A model generated the notes under the pieces. The model ran no database searches. It had not been told where the DNA came from and worked only from the letters and a program-made list of their open reading frames with translations. This document shows positions 1-10,909 of a stretch of DNA of 64,000 bases, piece after piece. Origin of the DNA: Engraulis encrasicolus (Eukaryota > Chordata > Actinopteri > Clupeiformes > Engraulidae). Position 1 is the stretch's first letter. Each line of letters opens with the position of its first letter. The stretch is taken from the NCBI RefSeq assembly GCF_034702125.1, contig NW_026945698.1, positions 743,935 to 807,934 of the forward strand, in the 5' to 3' direction. A program made the position numbers and the translations under genes.

Positions 1-225
1 CAGAGCGCTTCACTTTTTTCACATTTTATTATCTTACAGCCTTATTCCAAATGCTACTGTTGTCAAAATCCTACACAAATTATTCCATTATGACCATGCG
101 AAAAACAAGTTGTCTTGACAGTTTTGAAAATTTATAAAAAATAAAAAACAAAGAAATCATTTTTACAAAAGTATTCACAGCCTTTGCTTAATACTTTGTA
201 GAACCACCTTTGGCAGCAACTACAT
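1..225 (-). mobile_element. Tc1-like transposon end fragment
   Basis: This is the 3' end of a Tc1/mariner-family DNA transposon read on the minus strand. The last codons of the transposase (about 224-188) read VVAAKGGSTKY followed by a TAA stop, which fits the usual C-terminus of fish Tc1 transposases. It is followed by the A/T-rich 3' untranslated and terminal sequence of that family. The catalytic core lies outside the window or is lost, so this is a dead fragment. Family recognition is from memory of fish Tc1 ends. Confidence 0.75.
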
Positions 226-1050
226 TCTTTTTTCATTTCGAAATGAAAAGGGATTAAAAGGGAGGTTATCGGTGTGTGTTTTAACCTTTCAGTAGATTGA
301 AATTGTACATTTTGAGTCTGCACATGGCTAAAATAGATGGGTGTGAGTTTTGCATGAAATCCTATGGAGAGTATCGTGATCTACTTCTGTAGTTGCAGTG
401 CATGTTGACATGCATGTTTCTTTAGGTGTAATTCAGATTTCCAATGTTGACGGCATCTATGCATCGCCAAACCATATCAGTCCCACAACCATGCTTGATG
501 AGGCAGATGATAAACGTTTTGTGTAAAACTCACTTGTTTACCACTACACATGCTTAACACCATCTAAAGCAATTTATTGTTGTGTTCTGTGGATGTGTGT
601 GTGTGTACAGATTCTATTCAGAATGTGCACGAGTCTCCCACCAAGACTCCCCGCCCCCGTGCGTGCTTCTCCCATCCCATCAGCAAGTGCTACATTCCCA
701 ACTAATTCAACCTTTAAACAGGACAACAAATTTCACGTTGTAATGTAGGCCTACAGCAAGCTAAGCAACAGGGAGAGATTTATCGCTGTAGTGATTTCGG
801 TTTTGCATGTAGGCCTAGAGATAACTTGAGTCCGGGCGCGGTTTTTGGGCGTGTGATATTGGTAAGCAAGAAATCGGGTAACCAAGCCAAACTTTGTGCG
901 CCAGATCAGACATTTGGCATGGCCCTACAAAGCTGTCTTTTCACTCGAAAACAGACCTACGATAAAGAGACCAAAAAGCCCCTCTGAACAATTAACATCA
1001 GTTAACTTCAGCAACTACAAACAGCGTCACAGCGGACATGAACCCATAGC
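226..1050. other. Unassigned flank, no gene seen
   Basis: I see no convincing coding exon or repeat boundary. The stretch has a short (TG)n run near 597-606 and two TAGGCCTA palindromes (about 747 and 812). It ends at the CTATTG repeat that borders the large transposon. Confidence 0.5.
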
Positions 1051-1586
1051 CTATTGTACGGTGGCCCAGTAGTGCAATCAATGTATACATTATACAACAC
1101 AAATAAACAACTTTGAAAACAAAATTACATTGAGAATACACACTTACATATTGAAAACCAGTTGACATTTCACAAAACACATTAACAAATGTAAAAACAA
1201 CTCTACAAAACACATAGAGCAACTGACATTAACAAGTTTGAAAACAAAATTACATTTGCATTATACACTTACATCTTTAAAAAACTCATTTCATAAACGC
1301 ATTAACAAATGAAAAAAAGAGCTTTTACACATTGCGACGCACTTAACAAGTTCCAAAACAAAATCACATTTGCATTACACACTTTCATCTTTAAAAAACG
1401 AATTACTATTTCATAAAACACATTAATAAATGTACAACAAACAAAACAAAAAACAAATCTAAAATACATTAATTTCAATGATCTGACAAAAAAACCTTTG
1501 ATACAAATCACATTAACAAGTTTGAAAACAAAATTAGCCTACATTTACAATATCTTACTTGAAAAAAAAAAAAAACATTTCATTAA

Positions 1587-2144
1587 CCCTATTCAGACTG
1601 GGCTTTTTTGGCATTCCTGGGCCTGGGGGGGGGGCTCTTTTGACCCCCCCCCCTCATAACTCATGAACGGAATACAGTATGACTACGAAACTTGGGGGAG
1701 ATGATCTACATATGGACATCTATGAATGACATCATTTTGGTGTAATTATCTGGTATTATGACGTAATTATGATGTCATTATCTTATAATGCCCAAAATCT
1801 CGCCATAATATATTTTTCATCAAATACAGGTAATGCACTTAAATTTTTATGATTTTATGCTTCAAACCACTTAAATGCTCACAAAGTTGTCTGATGCTAA
1901 TGGAAATAACAAAAAAATATGAAAATATATGGCGTCATAGATATGGTTACGTGATTTTTGGTCAGACATACCTGTCAGAAAACCGTTGCCATGGCAACGG
2001 CAAAAATGATGAACCTAATCTTTCAGTACCTAACTGTAGCCAACTAAATGTTAGGAAAAGTCTCAAAGTTTCAAAGTCGTTAAGGAATTATACATCAAAG
2101 TTGGCGCGGGCACTTTTAGCTCCCCCCGCCCAGTCTGGATAGGG
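1587..2144. mobile_element. TTAA-target non-autonomous element, copy 1
   Basis: The element is bounded by TTAA at 1583-1586 and 2145-2148, with inverted ends CCCTATTCAGACTGGGC and GCCCAGTCTGGATAGGG. TTAA duplication and CCC/GGG termini are hallmarks of piggyBac-type elements. The right arm of the host transposon has a single uninterrupted TTAA at the equivalent place (near 15138-15141), which shows the empty site. A second copy of the same family lies at 9055-9980 in the opposite orientation. No transposase is present. Confidence 0.85.
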
Positions 2145-2303
2145 TTAAACACATTTGCAAATGTGAAAGCAAATTACCATTTCATTAAACACATTTGCAA
2201 ATGTGAAAGCAAATTAACAAAACACAAAAGCAAACTGCGAGACACATTACATTTCACGAAACACAAACGCAAACTGCAAAAACACATTACATTAACGAAA
2301 TTT

Positions 2304-2355
2304 CTTACGGAAGTGAATGTATTTCTTACGGAAGTAAGAAATTTCTTACGGAAGT
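2304..2355 (+). promoter_or_regulatory. Triple ETS-like motif upstream of THAP exon
   Basis: CTTACGGAAGT occurs at 2304, 2325 and 2345, spaced 21 and 20 bp. The same array is conserved in the right arm on the other strand (14902, 14923, 14943). The core resembles ETS-family sites (GGAAGT). Its place about 280 bp before the THAP start suggests promoter elements or transposase-binding subterminal repeats. Confidence 0.4.
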
Positions 2356-2621
2356 GGGGCTTCAGGAAAGCGGACGTGACGTAAATGGAAATAGTGCGGA
2401 ATAATTATTATACTTTCAGCGAGTGGATGAGACGGTCGATGCGGCGAGTGAAGAGCATTCATTTTTTAGCATTTATTTAATCGTTCTGGGAAAAAGTGTC
2501 CGGTAACATACACACATTGCCCGTCTTGTGGCGTTTGCTTTATTCGCCTTATTCACCCGGAACGTTCTAAAGACGTTGAGGGGTACACTTCAGGGGTACA
2601 TTCGGCAACGCACCAGCTGTC

Positions 2622-2771
2622 ATGGCGCCTCACTGTTGTGTGCCCAAATGTTCGTCCTCAAAGACAAAAAAATCCTACCGTGGACAGACTTTCCACCGTT
2701 TCCCCAACGAGCAGGCACTTCGCCGTGAATGTATAAATCACATAAAGAGGGATCCTGGTCCATATTTCAAG
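2622..2771 (+). CDS. THAP-domain exon 1 of transposase, left arm
   Basis: This exon encodes the first 50 residues of a transposase, beginning MAPHCCVPKCSSSK and ending in PGPYFK at a GT donor (gtaaga at 2772). Spacing of Cys5/6 and Cys10 and the FHRFP segment match the first half of the THAP zinc finger (C2CH), which in such transposases binds the element ends. The second half (Cys-x2-His and AVPS) should lie on a second exon. That exon is missing here because the gypsy element replaces the sequence from 3042. The right arm has the same exon with one amino-acid change (Thr/Arg at residue 15) and keeps exon 2. The start is fixed by homology to the right-arm copy. Confidence 0.8.
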
Positions 2772-3079
2772 GTAAGATGCAAAATTATGTTCAATCATAC
2801 GCATTAGCTAGCACAAATAAGCTAGCTCGTCGAACTTGTCATGACTCAATGTAGCCTAATGAAGCGAATGCTTCGCTGAAATAAAAAAAAATATGAACGT
2901 GTAATTACACAACGCTACATTTATATGATACTTCCAGATCGCTATTTCAAGATTATGCTTTTAATTGTGTGGTAAGCGATCCGATGGCCACTGATTTTGT
3001 GCTACCAGAACCAGTAGCATAGGCCTACGTGTGCCAAAATCAGACGAGCACGCCACGGGCCCGACTGACTGCTGAGAAA

Positions 3080-5470
3080 AAGAATAAAGACCAGGTCAGA
3101 GTGTGTGTGGATCTCAAAAGGCTGAACAAGGCTGTCAAGCGAGAACTGTACGTGTTACCCACACTGGAGGACATTGCTCCCAAGCTAGCCGGCGCAGAAG
3201 TGTTCTCCACACTAGATGCCTCTAGTGGCTTCTGGCAAATTCCCCTAGACCCCGACAGTCAGAAACTGACTACCTTTATTACGCCCATGGGCAGGTTTTG
3301 CTTCAAGCGGCTCCCATTCGGGATTTCGTCAGCGCCTGAAATTTTTCAAAGACTCATGACCGACCTTCTCAGCGGCCACGAGGGAGTCGTAGTCGTGATG
3401 GACAGTGCGGACGAGGACGAACACAGCAGGCGGCTGAATGCAGTCCTCCAGACCATAAGGCGGTCTGGACTGAAACTGAACAAAGCAAAGTGCCACTTCA
3501 GCAAGTCGGAGATCGACTACTTCGGACACATAATCAGCGCAGAGGGCATGAAACCAGACAAAAGCAAGGTGAGCGCAATCACTGACATGCCCAGCCCAAA
3601 CGACGTGGGACAACTGCGCCAGGTCCTAGGCATGATCAACTACCTGGGGAGGTTCTTGCCAGGCCTCTCAACCGTGCTACACCCGGTCACTGACTTGCTC
3701 AAGAAGGACAGTGCGTGGGCATGGGGTGACCTCCAAGAGAGAGCGCTGCAGAAAGCCAAAGAGATGCTCTCATCAGCCCCAGCACTGGCCTACTACGACC
3801 CCAACCGCCGCACTGTCGTGAGCGCCGACGCCAGCAGCTACGGCTTGGGCGCCACTCTACTTCAGGAGCACAGTGGTGAGTTGAGACCTGTTGCATTCTG
3901 CTCACGCACACTCACAGAGGCAGAGAAACGTTACTCCCAAATAGAAAAGGAGTGCTTGGCAGCGGTGTGGTCGTGTGAACGATTTGTACGTTATGTACAG
4001 GGGCTAGACAGCTTTTGCCTCCAGACAGACCACAAGCCGCTAGTCCCATTGATAAATGCATGTGACCTGGACAAGGCGCCAGTGCGGTGCCAGAGACTGT
4101 TAATGCGCATGATGCGGTTCAATGTTACAGCTGTGCATGTTCCAGGAAAGCAGCTGATCGTGGCCGATGCGCTGTCCAGGAGCCCTCTGACTGGGGCCGA
4201 GTCAGAGACAGAGCGCCATGTCAAGGCGTACGTCGACGCAGTGTTGACAAACAAACCCATGTCGGCAGAAAGGATGGAGGAGATAAGAGGAGCAACGAAG
4301 ACCGACCCAGACCTTCAGGCCGTCATCTCCAGGGTGCGGAACGGCTGGCGTAAGAGACACAACTTTCCCTCCTTCTCAGCATTCTATTCTGCCAGACACA
4401 ACCTCTCTGAAGCGAGGGGGTTAGTCCTGTACGACGACAGAATTGTGATTCCACAAGCACTGAGAACAGACATTATGAAAAAGATTCACGCCGGTCACCA
4501 AGGACTGACAAGGTGCCGCGAGAGAGCCCGGCTCTCCGTCTGGTGGCCCGGCATCGGAAGCGACATCAAAGCAACGGTGTCAAAGTACTATTCCAGGTAT
4601 GTCGAAATGGCACACTTACCTTCTACATCAAGGCAGCAGGTCATTACACGCCTCAAAGCCATCTTCAGCAGGTGGGGCATGCCGCTGGAATTAGTCAGCG
4701 ACAACACACTGCAGTTCACTTGAGCAGAATTCACTGACTTTTGCAAAGACTACGGGTTCACACACGTGACCTCGAGCCCTCACTACCCCCAGGCCAACGG
4801 GGCAGCCGAGAGAGCAGTTCAGACTGCTAAAAGACTGCTGAAACAACCCGACCCGTATCTTGCCCTGATGAGCTACCTGGCCACGCCCATTGCAGCAACA
4901 GGGGCCAGTCCAGCTCAACTTATGCTGGGACGACAGATTCGCACCACAGTCCCCACATTGGAGCAAAACTTACAAAAGACTCCAATAAGCCCTGAACAAG
5001 TGAGAGTAAACGACTCTAAAGCCAAAAGAGCCTACGAGTACTTCTACAACCGCAGACACGCCACCCTCCGTCTCCCAGAGCTGCCAACAGGACAGACAAG
5101 GGGTGGAAGACCCCTGCGCAGGTGGTGGCGAGAGCGGAACAACCCAGATCCTACATGGTCAAGATGGACAACGGAACAGTGTTGCGGCGCAACAGGAGAC
5201 ACCTCCAGGCGGTTCCTGAGATCACCGCGCCTGCTGAGATCACCGAGCCTCCAGAACCTCAGCTACAGCCCGGGACCAGCCCAGCACGACCCGCCAGCAG
5301 TCCAGTTCCTGTGATGGTCACCAGGGGCCAAAAAGCATCACCGGGGCCATCTGCACCAGAGACTACACAGAGTACACCGGCACGGCCTACTCTGTCTGGT
5401 GACACAGCCAGACTGACCTCCAGGGGCCGAGAAATCAGATCACCTCTCCGGTTCAGACTCAATGATTGAT
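3080..5470 (+). pseudogene. pol: gypsy pol: RT, RNase H, integrase remnant
   Basis: The reading frame from 3080 shows reverse-transcriptase blocks (VCVDLKRLNKAV, FSTLDASSGFWQIPL, FKRLPFGISSAPEIFQR). Next come RNase H (SADASSYGLGATLLQ, LQTDHKPL) and the integrase HHCC start (HAGHQGLTRCRERA). It is clearly inactive. The YxDD active-site region is collapsed: a single MD runs straight into SADEDEH. Much of the zinc finger and the first part of the integrase core, with its first catalytic Asp, is deleted before YYSRYVEMAHL. A TGA stop interrupts the frame at 4722. A frameshift near 5100 separates the C-terminal tail, which continues to about 5469. Copy-and-paste transposition would have needed all these activities. 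Confidence 0.85.
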
Positions 5471-6014
5471 TATTGACTGCTTCATTGCTAATGCCTAACC
5501 ATTTTTTTTAACAGGTTTCGTTACGGTCTTTAAGTAAACTACTTAAGTTAAAGAGTAAAAATAAAACCCTGAAAGGACAGGAAAACTAATTAAAAAAAAA
5601 AAAAAAAACCAAGGCAAATCACAGCAAGAGAAAAAAAAAGGGGGGAGAAAAGTGAAAATGAAAAAAAAATGTTTCTGATGTTAATGTTGCAATGCACTTA
5701 TGTTATGCAAAGTTTATGTGCTTTAAAATACTACAGTACAGTAGTATGTAATATGGATGATTTCTTGTTGATGCACTTAAGGCATTGTTTATGTCTGTTA
5801 CAAGTACTACAGTACAGTAGTATGGAAGTTGAGGAGTTCTGAAAAAGGAAGAAAGGAGGAAAAATGCACTTGGTAAAAATGGATTTAATTTTTAATAAGG
5901 CTTAAGTTGCTTGCCTGAACCTGTTATTACAGTAAGTCCTGTTTATTTGGATTCTATGGATGGACTCGGTACAGGTAAAGGTTACCTTTTGTTTATTGTC
6001 TTAAAAGGGGGAGA

Positions 6015-6214
6015 TGTAGTGTAATGATGTATTGACGTTATCAGTATATTACGCGGTGACGCACTTCCCGTCACTAGTTGAATAGTTGGACAAGTTAATG
6101 AAGACACGCTTCACTTGAGCTCTGTATTGTACCGAATACGTTATAATAAATATCCACGACAAGAGACACATATTGTGTGCGTATCGTGACAGATACTCCG
6201 GGCAACATCCTACA
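6015..6214 (+). repeat. gypsy 3' LTR
   Basis: The LTR begins TGTAGTG directly after a purine-rich tract (AAAAGGGGGAGA at 6003-6014, the likely plus-strand primer) and ends CTACA, so the termini are TGTAG/CTACA. An AATAAA signal lies at 6145-6150. With no 5' LTR in the window, the pairing cannot be confirmed internally. Confidence 0.75.
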
Positions 6215-6896
6215 CAGTGCACCTTTAAAAATTTGTGGTGCGCTGCGCGTGCACTATGGACCTCCCTTATTTCAAATTCCTGGCTACGGCCATGGCTGTG
6301 TCACAATGACAATGGGAGTTGGAGTTTCCCAATGGGCTTTCACTTTCACTTTTCTTTCTCTCAAGAGGCGCACTTTTTGGTGCATTCCGCTTTCCTCTTT
6401 TGCAGTAATACTCTTAATGGCATAGGTCCAGAGCCGTCCATTAGGAGAGTTGTGCCAACCGGGGACCAGGAAGTCAGTTGGTGATGTGATTCACTTAGAT
6501 TAAAATATTTCTAAACAGCAACTATGTGTTTGCTGTAGACCAACACAGAACCATTACATAACAAACAAAGAATGTTTACCACATTGTCTGTGTGCTACGG
6601 CCACCGCCCAGAGCTAAAGTAACTAGCCTACTTCTATTGGAACTCAAGTCAATGGAGATTTTCGTGTAAAACGCTCCATGAGGCTCCTTGAGAGCCACCA
6701 TTGCTGTGGAAAGATTGGACCATAGAGGTCTATGGGAGTGACGTAACTCTCATATTAGACTGCTCTGGCATAGGCCAGTGTGCTGCTGACCACATATTTC
6801 TTCCACCTGCTTGGTATGTGATGGAACTGATGTCTCGCCAATATGAAGGGGGCCTAGAAAGAATTTCTATCTCCCATTCTGGATGCATGATTGCCT
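6215..6896. other. Unassigned, no gene seen
   Basis: Sequence between the gypsy LTR and a palindromic element. No open frame has a recognisable domain. It presumably lies within an intron of the transposase gene. Confidence 0.4.
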
Positions 6897-7290
6897 GTGT
6901 TGTGCTCTAAAGCGACTGCCTGCCATAAAACGGAGGACTTCATGGACTGCCCCCCTGTAACTCTGTTTGGACTACAGAGGGTTAGCTCCATCAAATTCAC
7001 TGTACATACACCTGGCACCTTCCACTATCACCCCATACATTTTGGTGAGTAATGCCCTTCACAATCCTGACTTACAGGGGATAATCACCGTCTTGCAATG
7101 CCTTATAACTAAGGGTTTGCGAGAATGTGTCTGCCCCCTGTATGTCTGGATTGCTAAGGGCAATACTCACCAAAATGTATGGTGCCAGGTAGTGAATTTC
7201 ATGGAGCTAACCCTCTGTCGTCTAGAGTTACAGGAGAGCAGTCCATGAGTAATTTGTTTTATTGCAGGCAGTCGCTTTAGAGCACAACAC
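6897..7290. mobile_element. 394-bp palindromic (fold-back) element
   Basis: The ends are inverted copies: GTGTTGTGCTCTAAAGCGAC at the left and its complement ending at 7290. Inner segments such as GGGTTAGCTCCAT and ATTTTGGTGAGTA also pair with the right half, so nearly the whole element can fold into one hairpin. There is no coding capacity. The family is unknown, although the size and symmetry fit a MITE. Confidence 0.65.
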
Positions 7291-7869
7291 CAGTAGCACT
7301 GTGATGACCTGCAGTAGGATTCCTTTAACTTGCTTAATTTCATCAAACGAATGCAGGCTGTGTTCTATCGTGCCCCGGTTACTGGAAGTAGACCTGGAAG
7401 TCGTAGCCTAATCATACATTGACTGCGCAGCCCAAGTGTGTGAATATTTGCATTATTTTAAACAGTGTCTGGCATAACCTAAAATTAGCCTTCAGACAAT
7501 GCATTTTCAAACTGGTGCCGTGCTGCGATAAGTTTGACGGCCCTTGATTGTGATTCCATTTGGTATTGTTGCTTGGTGGGTGCGGCCTAACAAATTGACA
7601 TCTGAATGAAAAATGGTTAGCCAGGGTATAGAAATACATTCTTTGTTTTTATGGTTTGATTAAGTAGCCCTACAGCTGTTATATTGTTATACTGACATGT
7701 GTGTACCAAACCTCTTTAATAATAATTTAAAAACGGAGAATAGTTTGCCATAGGAATACATTTAAATTTAGAGAAAATTCTGGAGAATTAATATATGTGC
7801 TGGAGATATATTTGTTTGCATTGTTCATGTCCTCTTGAGTCATGAGCCAAAGATTTCAAACTGTCATGT
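7291..7869. other. Unassigned intronic sequence
   Basis: No exon or element end is recognisable here. The DNA is A/T-rich. Confidence 0.4.
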
Positions 7870-8300
7870 TATTACATTGCATTACATTTCACTTAGCTGA
7901 CACTTTCATTTTATTCAAAGTGACTTAATTATTACCATATTTGTCAAGGTATGGTTACAGTCCCTGGAGCAATGTGTCAGTGAGCAATGTTAGGTGCCTT
8001 TCTCAATGGCACTTCAGCCATGGAGAGGTCAGGGGGATTCGAACCTGCAACCCCCAGATTAAAAGACCAACTCTCAAACCACTAGGCCAGTGTTTCCCAA
8101 CCAGGGGTAGGCGAGCACACTGCAGGGGGTACTTGGAAAAAAAATATTTTAACAAACATATGGAGCTTAGTTACATTGGGATGGAGAAAGCGATATAGAA
8201 CTTGACTTAGGGGGTACTCATGGCACAATGAAAAGGCTTGGGGGTACACAAGACAAAAAAGGTTGGGAAACATTGCACTAGGCCACGGCTGCCCTGTGTA
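7870..8300 (-). mobile_element. tRNA-derived SINE, split by a hAT MITE
   Basis: Read on the minus strand from about 8297, the SINE head is tRNA-like: GCCGTGGCCTAGTGG includes an A box. GGTTCGAATCC (about 8035-8045 in complement) is a perfect B box of RNA polymerase III. The body reaches the A/T-rich segment near 7870. The hAT element at 8088-8275 sits inside the A box and separates the two promoter halves. A related SINE lies at 36421-36666. Confidence 0.7.
8088..8275. mobile_element. hAT-type MITE, 188 bp
   Basis: The terminal inverted repeats are CAGTGTTTCCCAACC and GGTTGGGAAACATTG. They are flanked by a perfect 8-bp duplication, CACTAGGC (8080-8087 and 8276-8283), which is diagnostic of hAT transposition. 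The interior has no open frame. Its target was the A box of the SINE. Confidence 0.9.
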
Positions 8301-8337
8301 TGTTGTGACTCTCCTGTCCTGTGTGTTTCTTTTTCAG

Positions 8338-8409
8338 TACGGATTCCATGGAGGTGGATGAGAACCAGCCTGATGTGAACCAGCCTGATGTGAGAAGGGA
8401 TGCCTTGAG
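8338..8409 (+). CDS. Transposase linker exon
   Basis: A 72-nt exon bounded by a TTTTTCAG acceptor and a gtaagt donor. It encodes TDSMEVDENQPDVNQPDV and RRDAL, an acidic linker with a tandem NQPDV. It ends in phase 2 and joins in frame to 8533 (AG|C makes Ser). It lies between the THAP and DDE regions of the plus-strand transposase gene. Confidence 0.65.
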
Positions 8410-8532
8410 GTAAGTTAATGAATTGTATTTAGTTGTGCCAAAGTTTGTAATGCATTACTGCATTAAGTTTTATACCGTTTAGGAATTGACAGTTTGATCA
8501 CAACTAGTAGTGTTGTCTTTTTGCCCCTCCAG

Positions 8533-8850
8533 CACAGATGTACCTCCTCCACACCCGTACCATGATTATGCTGTTCCACCGCTGACACCAGAGGAACAAC
8601 TTGAGGCGGCTCGCAAGCACATCATTGAGCAAGACAAGTTAATAGCACAACTCAAAGATAAAGTGTTCAGTGTGTCAAGATTCCAGTGTGATGATAGTCA
8701 GATGTCATTTTACACAGGATTCCCAGACTATGCCACCTTTAAAGCTGTATATATGGCTCTACAGCCCACAGCCACAAGCATGGTAGGATGGAGTCAGGCT
8801 CAAAGGCTTAGACAAACAGAGGTACAGGTCATTAGACAGGCATTTAATAT
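8533..8850 (+). CDS. Transposase middle exon (coiled-coil plus DDE N-terminal region)
   Basis: The exon begins after CCCCTCCAG and stops at a gtaagg donor (8851). It is fully open for 106 codons and encodes a Pro-rich segment (DVPPPHPYHDYAVPP), a helix (EEQLEAARKHIIEQDKLIAQ) likely to form a coiled coil, and FYTGFPDYATFKAVYMALQP. The last block is typical of the region before the DDE_4 core in THAP-carrying Harbinger-like or ISL2EU/IS4EU transposases. The frame is intact, unlike the downstream DDE exon. The intron that follows contains a small palindromic element and a TTAA-target element. Confidence 0.75.
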
Positions 8851-8857
8851 GTAAGGG

Positions 8858-8999
8858 ATAATTGACGACACTGTGTGCGTATAACAGGAAAAATAATGCA
8901 CACCTAGGTGGTGATGCGGCCACGACGCGAAGCGGAGAGGCCGTTACACCTCGGTGTGCATTTTTTTTCCTGTTATACGCACACCGTGAAGTCAATTAT
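8858..8999. mobile_element. 142-bp near-perfect palindromic MITE
   Basis: ATAATTGAC at the left and GTCAATTAT at the right begin inverted arms that continue through GTGTGCGTATAACAGG and TGCACACC. The centre holds a short GC-rich spacer near 8917-8940. It lies only 7 bp beyond the donor of the middle transposase exon. The family is not recognised. Confidence 0.7.
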
Positions 9000-9054
9000 A
9001 CCACGGTTGCCACACTGTCTGAAATTTATTTGAGGCATTATTTCGATGCTTTAA

Positions 9055-9980
9055 CCCTATCCAGACCGGGGGGGGGGGGCTAAAAGTGCCCGCACCAACT
9101 TTGATGTCGTATAACTCCTGAATGACTTAAGCTATGACTACGAAACTTGGTGACTATTCCTAAAATTAAGTTGGCTACAATGTGATACCAAAATATTAGG
9201 TTTATCATTTTTGTTGTTGCCATGGCAATGGTTTTCTGACAGGTACGTCTGACCAAAAATCACTGATCTAAGTCTCATCAGTGTACACTCCTTATTGCAT
9301 ACTACTTATGGTATAGTTATTCCATTACATTAGCATAACATTACCTAATATAATATTAGCTTAATTAATTATCATTAATTTATGCTAATTTATGCTAATT
9401 TAGCTAATTTCACGACGTCATCACATTTATAATCAAATAGCTGCTTTTATCGTTACCAATGTACATTTCACCTCAATTTTATTTCTTCGTTTTATTTCTC
9501 ATTGCTTGTGTGTCTTATGTAGATCATGCCCTGCAAATTTGGTAATAATGCATCCTGTTGTTGAGGGCTGACTGCTTGCGGCAATGTTATATGAAACCGA
9601 AACCGCTTTGCCATATATACGACGTGATTTTGTCAAATAATTTTTCAATTTTTTTTTACATTTTCATTTGCATCAGAAACCCTTGTGAACATTTGAAGTG
9701 GTCTGATGCACATAATAACTAAAATTGATGTGCATTACCCAAGTTAGATGGAAAATACAATTAGGTGACAACTGGGGCAATAAAAACAGGAAATGATGTC
9801 ATAATGACGTCATAATACCCAATAATGACACCAAACAGAGTCAATCAGAGATTAATGGCTGAAGATCATCCCCTCCAAGTTTGGTGGTCATATGCCATTC
9901 GGTTCCCAAGTTATGAGGGGGGGGTCAAAAGAGCCCCCCCCCGGTCCCAGGAATGCCAAAAAAGCCCGGTCTGGATAGGG
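9055..9980. mobile_element. TTAA-target non-autonomous element, copy 2
   Basis: It is bounded by TTAA at 9051-9054 and 9981-9984, with inverted ends CCCTATCCAGACCGGG and CCCGGTCTGGATAGGG. The interior matches copy 1 (1587-2144) in the opposite orientation. It carries about 370 bp of additional A/T-rich sequence near 9275-9640. Long G and C runs lie just inside each end. There is no coding capacity. Confidence 0.85.
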
Positions 9981-9984
9981 TTAA

Positions 9985-10570
9985 TGGCTAAAACAAAGGT
10001 TTTCTGTAGAACTACTTCCTTCCGCCACAATAAGCTTCTTTTCATAACTTTCTGGCGAACTGCCGTTGCTAATTCTAAATTGAAGGTTGCTATGGCCAAG
10101 ACACCGTTGATAGTTCTATCGCATTCGGTTGTCAAGTCAAGAGCCAGTCGTTAATTCTATCGCATTTGGTTGTCAAGTCAGTCGCCTCAATGTTCTACCC
10201 ATCCGATATATGGGCGCGTCTGACTTGCCCACTAGATTATGCTACAGTTGGCATGATTCCTACAAATGTACAGATCTCAATGGATTAAAAAAATACCCCG
10301 CGCATCTTGGCGACATTCTAAATGCCTCGCCTCGCCATTAACTTCATCAAAACAGGCACCTCGTCAATCTGCTCTCCTCCCATAGGAAACTCCCCTTGAT
10401 TTATTTTCCACTGCGTTCCCATAGTTAAGCCTATTGATCCGAAAATATCCCATAGGCTACTTTTCACAAGTTACGCTACTCTCTCAACTGATAAACGCTA
10501 CAACCGCAGGAAACATCTCTCGTGGGGAAGAAATGCCCACGTGAAACGGGCTTCCCTTTGCGCAGGGAAT

Positions 10571-10572
<2 letters not shown>
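9985..10572. other. Intron sequence with a short direct duplication
   Basis: A segment of about 30 bp (TCTATCGCATTCGGTTGTCA) near 10116 is repeated with one change near 10157. No exon is recognised. Confidence 0.4.

Positions 10573-10630
<58 letters not shown>
10573..10630. repeat. (CT)n microsatellite
   Basis: An uninterrupted CT dinucleotide run of about 58 bp. Confidence 0.95.
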
Positions 10631-10631
<1 letters not shown>

Positions 10632-10909
10632 AGTTGACAGAGTGATGGTCAGTTGGGAGAAATAAACATGTTTCAAATTTGATTACTACTAAGATGATCC
10701 AGATTCACTATACATTGTTGGTGTTTCCAGACGCGCGGTGCCACATATGTCAATTCAGCACGTAATGCTTGCAACTTTTTTGTGTGTAATGTATGAACGT
10801 GCGTGCCTTGGCGCATTGATACACTGGAGTTATGCGTCAGAAAAGTGACCTAATAGTGGGACTACTTCAGGTGTGCATATATAGACAGTTAATCAACACC
10901 CAAATTTAG

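Larger units (their letters stand above)
1057..3041 (+). repeat. Left long inverted-repeat arm
   Basis: This arm matches the reverse complement of 12913-18877 apart from insertions in each. It includes an A/C-rich stretch of short direct repeats (1070-1580 and 2149-2300), three CTTACGGAAGT motifs (2304, 2325, 2345) and the first THAP exon. It is interrupted by a TTAA-target element (1587-2144) and cut off at about 3041 by a gypsy retrotransposon. Confidence 0.85.
3042..6214 (+). mobile_element. Ty3/gypsy LTR retrotransposon, 5'-truncated
   Basis: The element starts inside reverse transcriptase, continues through RNase H and integrase and ends in a 200-bp LTR. No 5' LTR, gag or protease remains. 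The left edge is placed where homology between the two arms of the host transposon stops. Because the 5' end is lost, no target duplication is expected. The stretch 5470-6014 is 3' untranslated sequence, with an A-rich tract and two near-identical CTACAGTACAGTAGTATG segments (about 5732 and 5806). Confidence 0.85.

Noticed and set aside
998..1511. Minus-strand frames rich in Phe, Cys and Val near the left end of the big transposon
   Set aside because: They come from A/C-rich short direct repeats in the inverted arm and recur at 18721-18906; no protein features.
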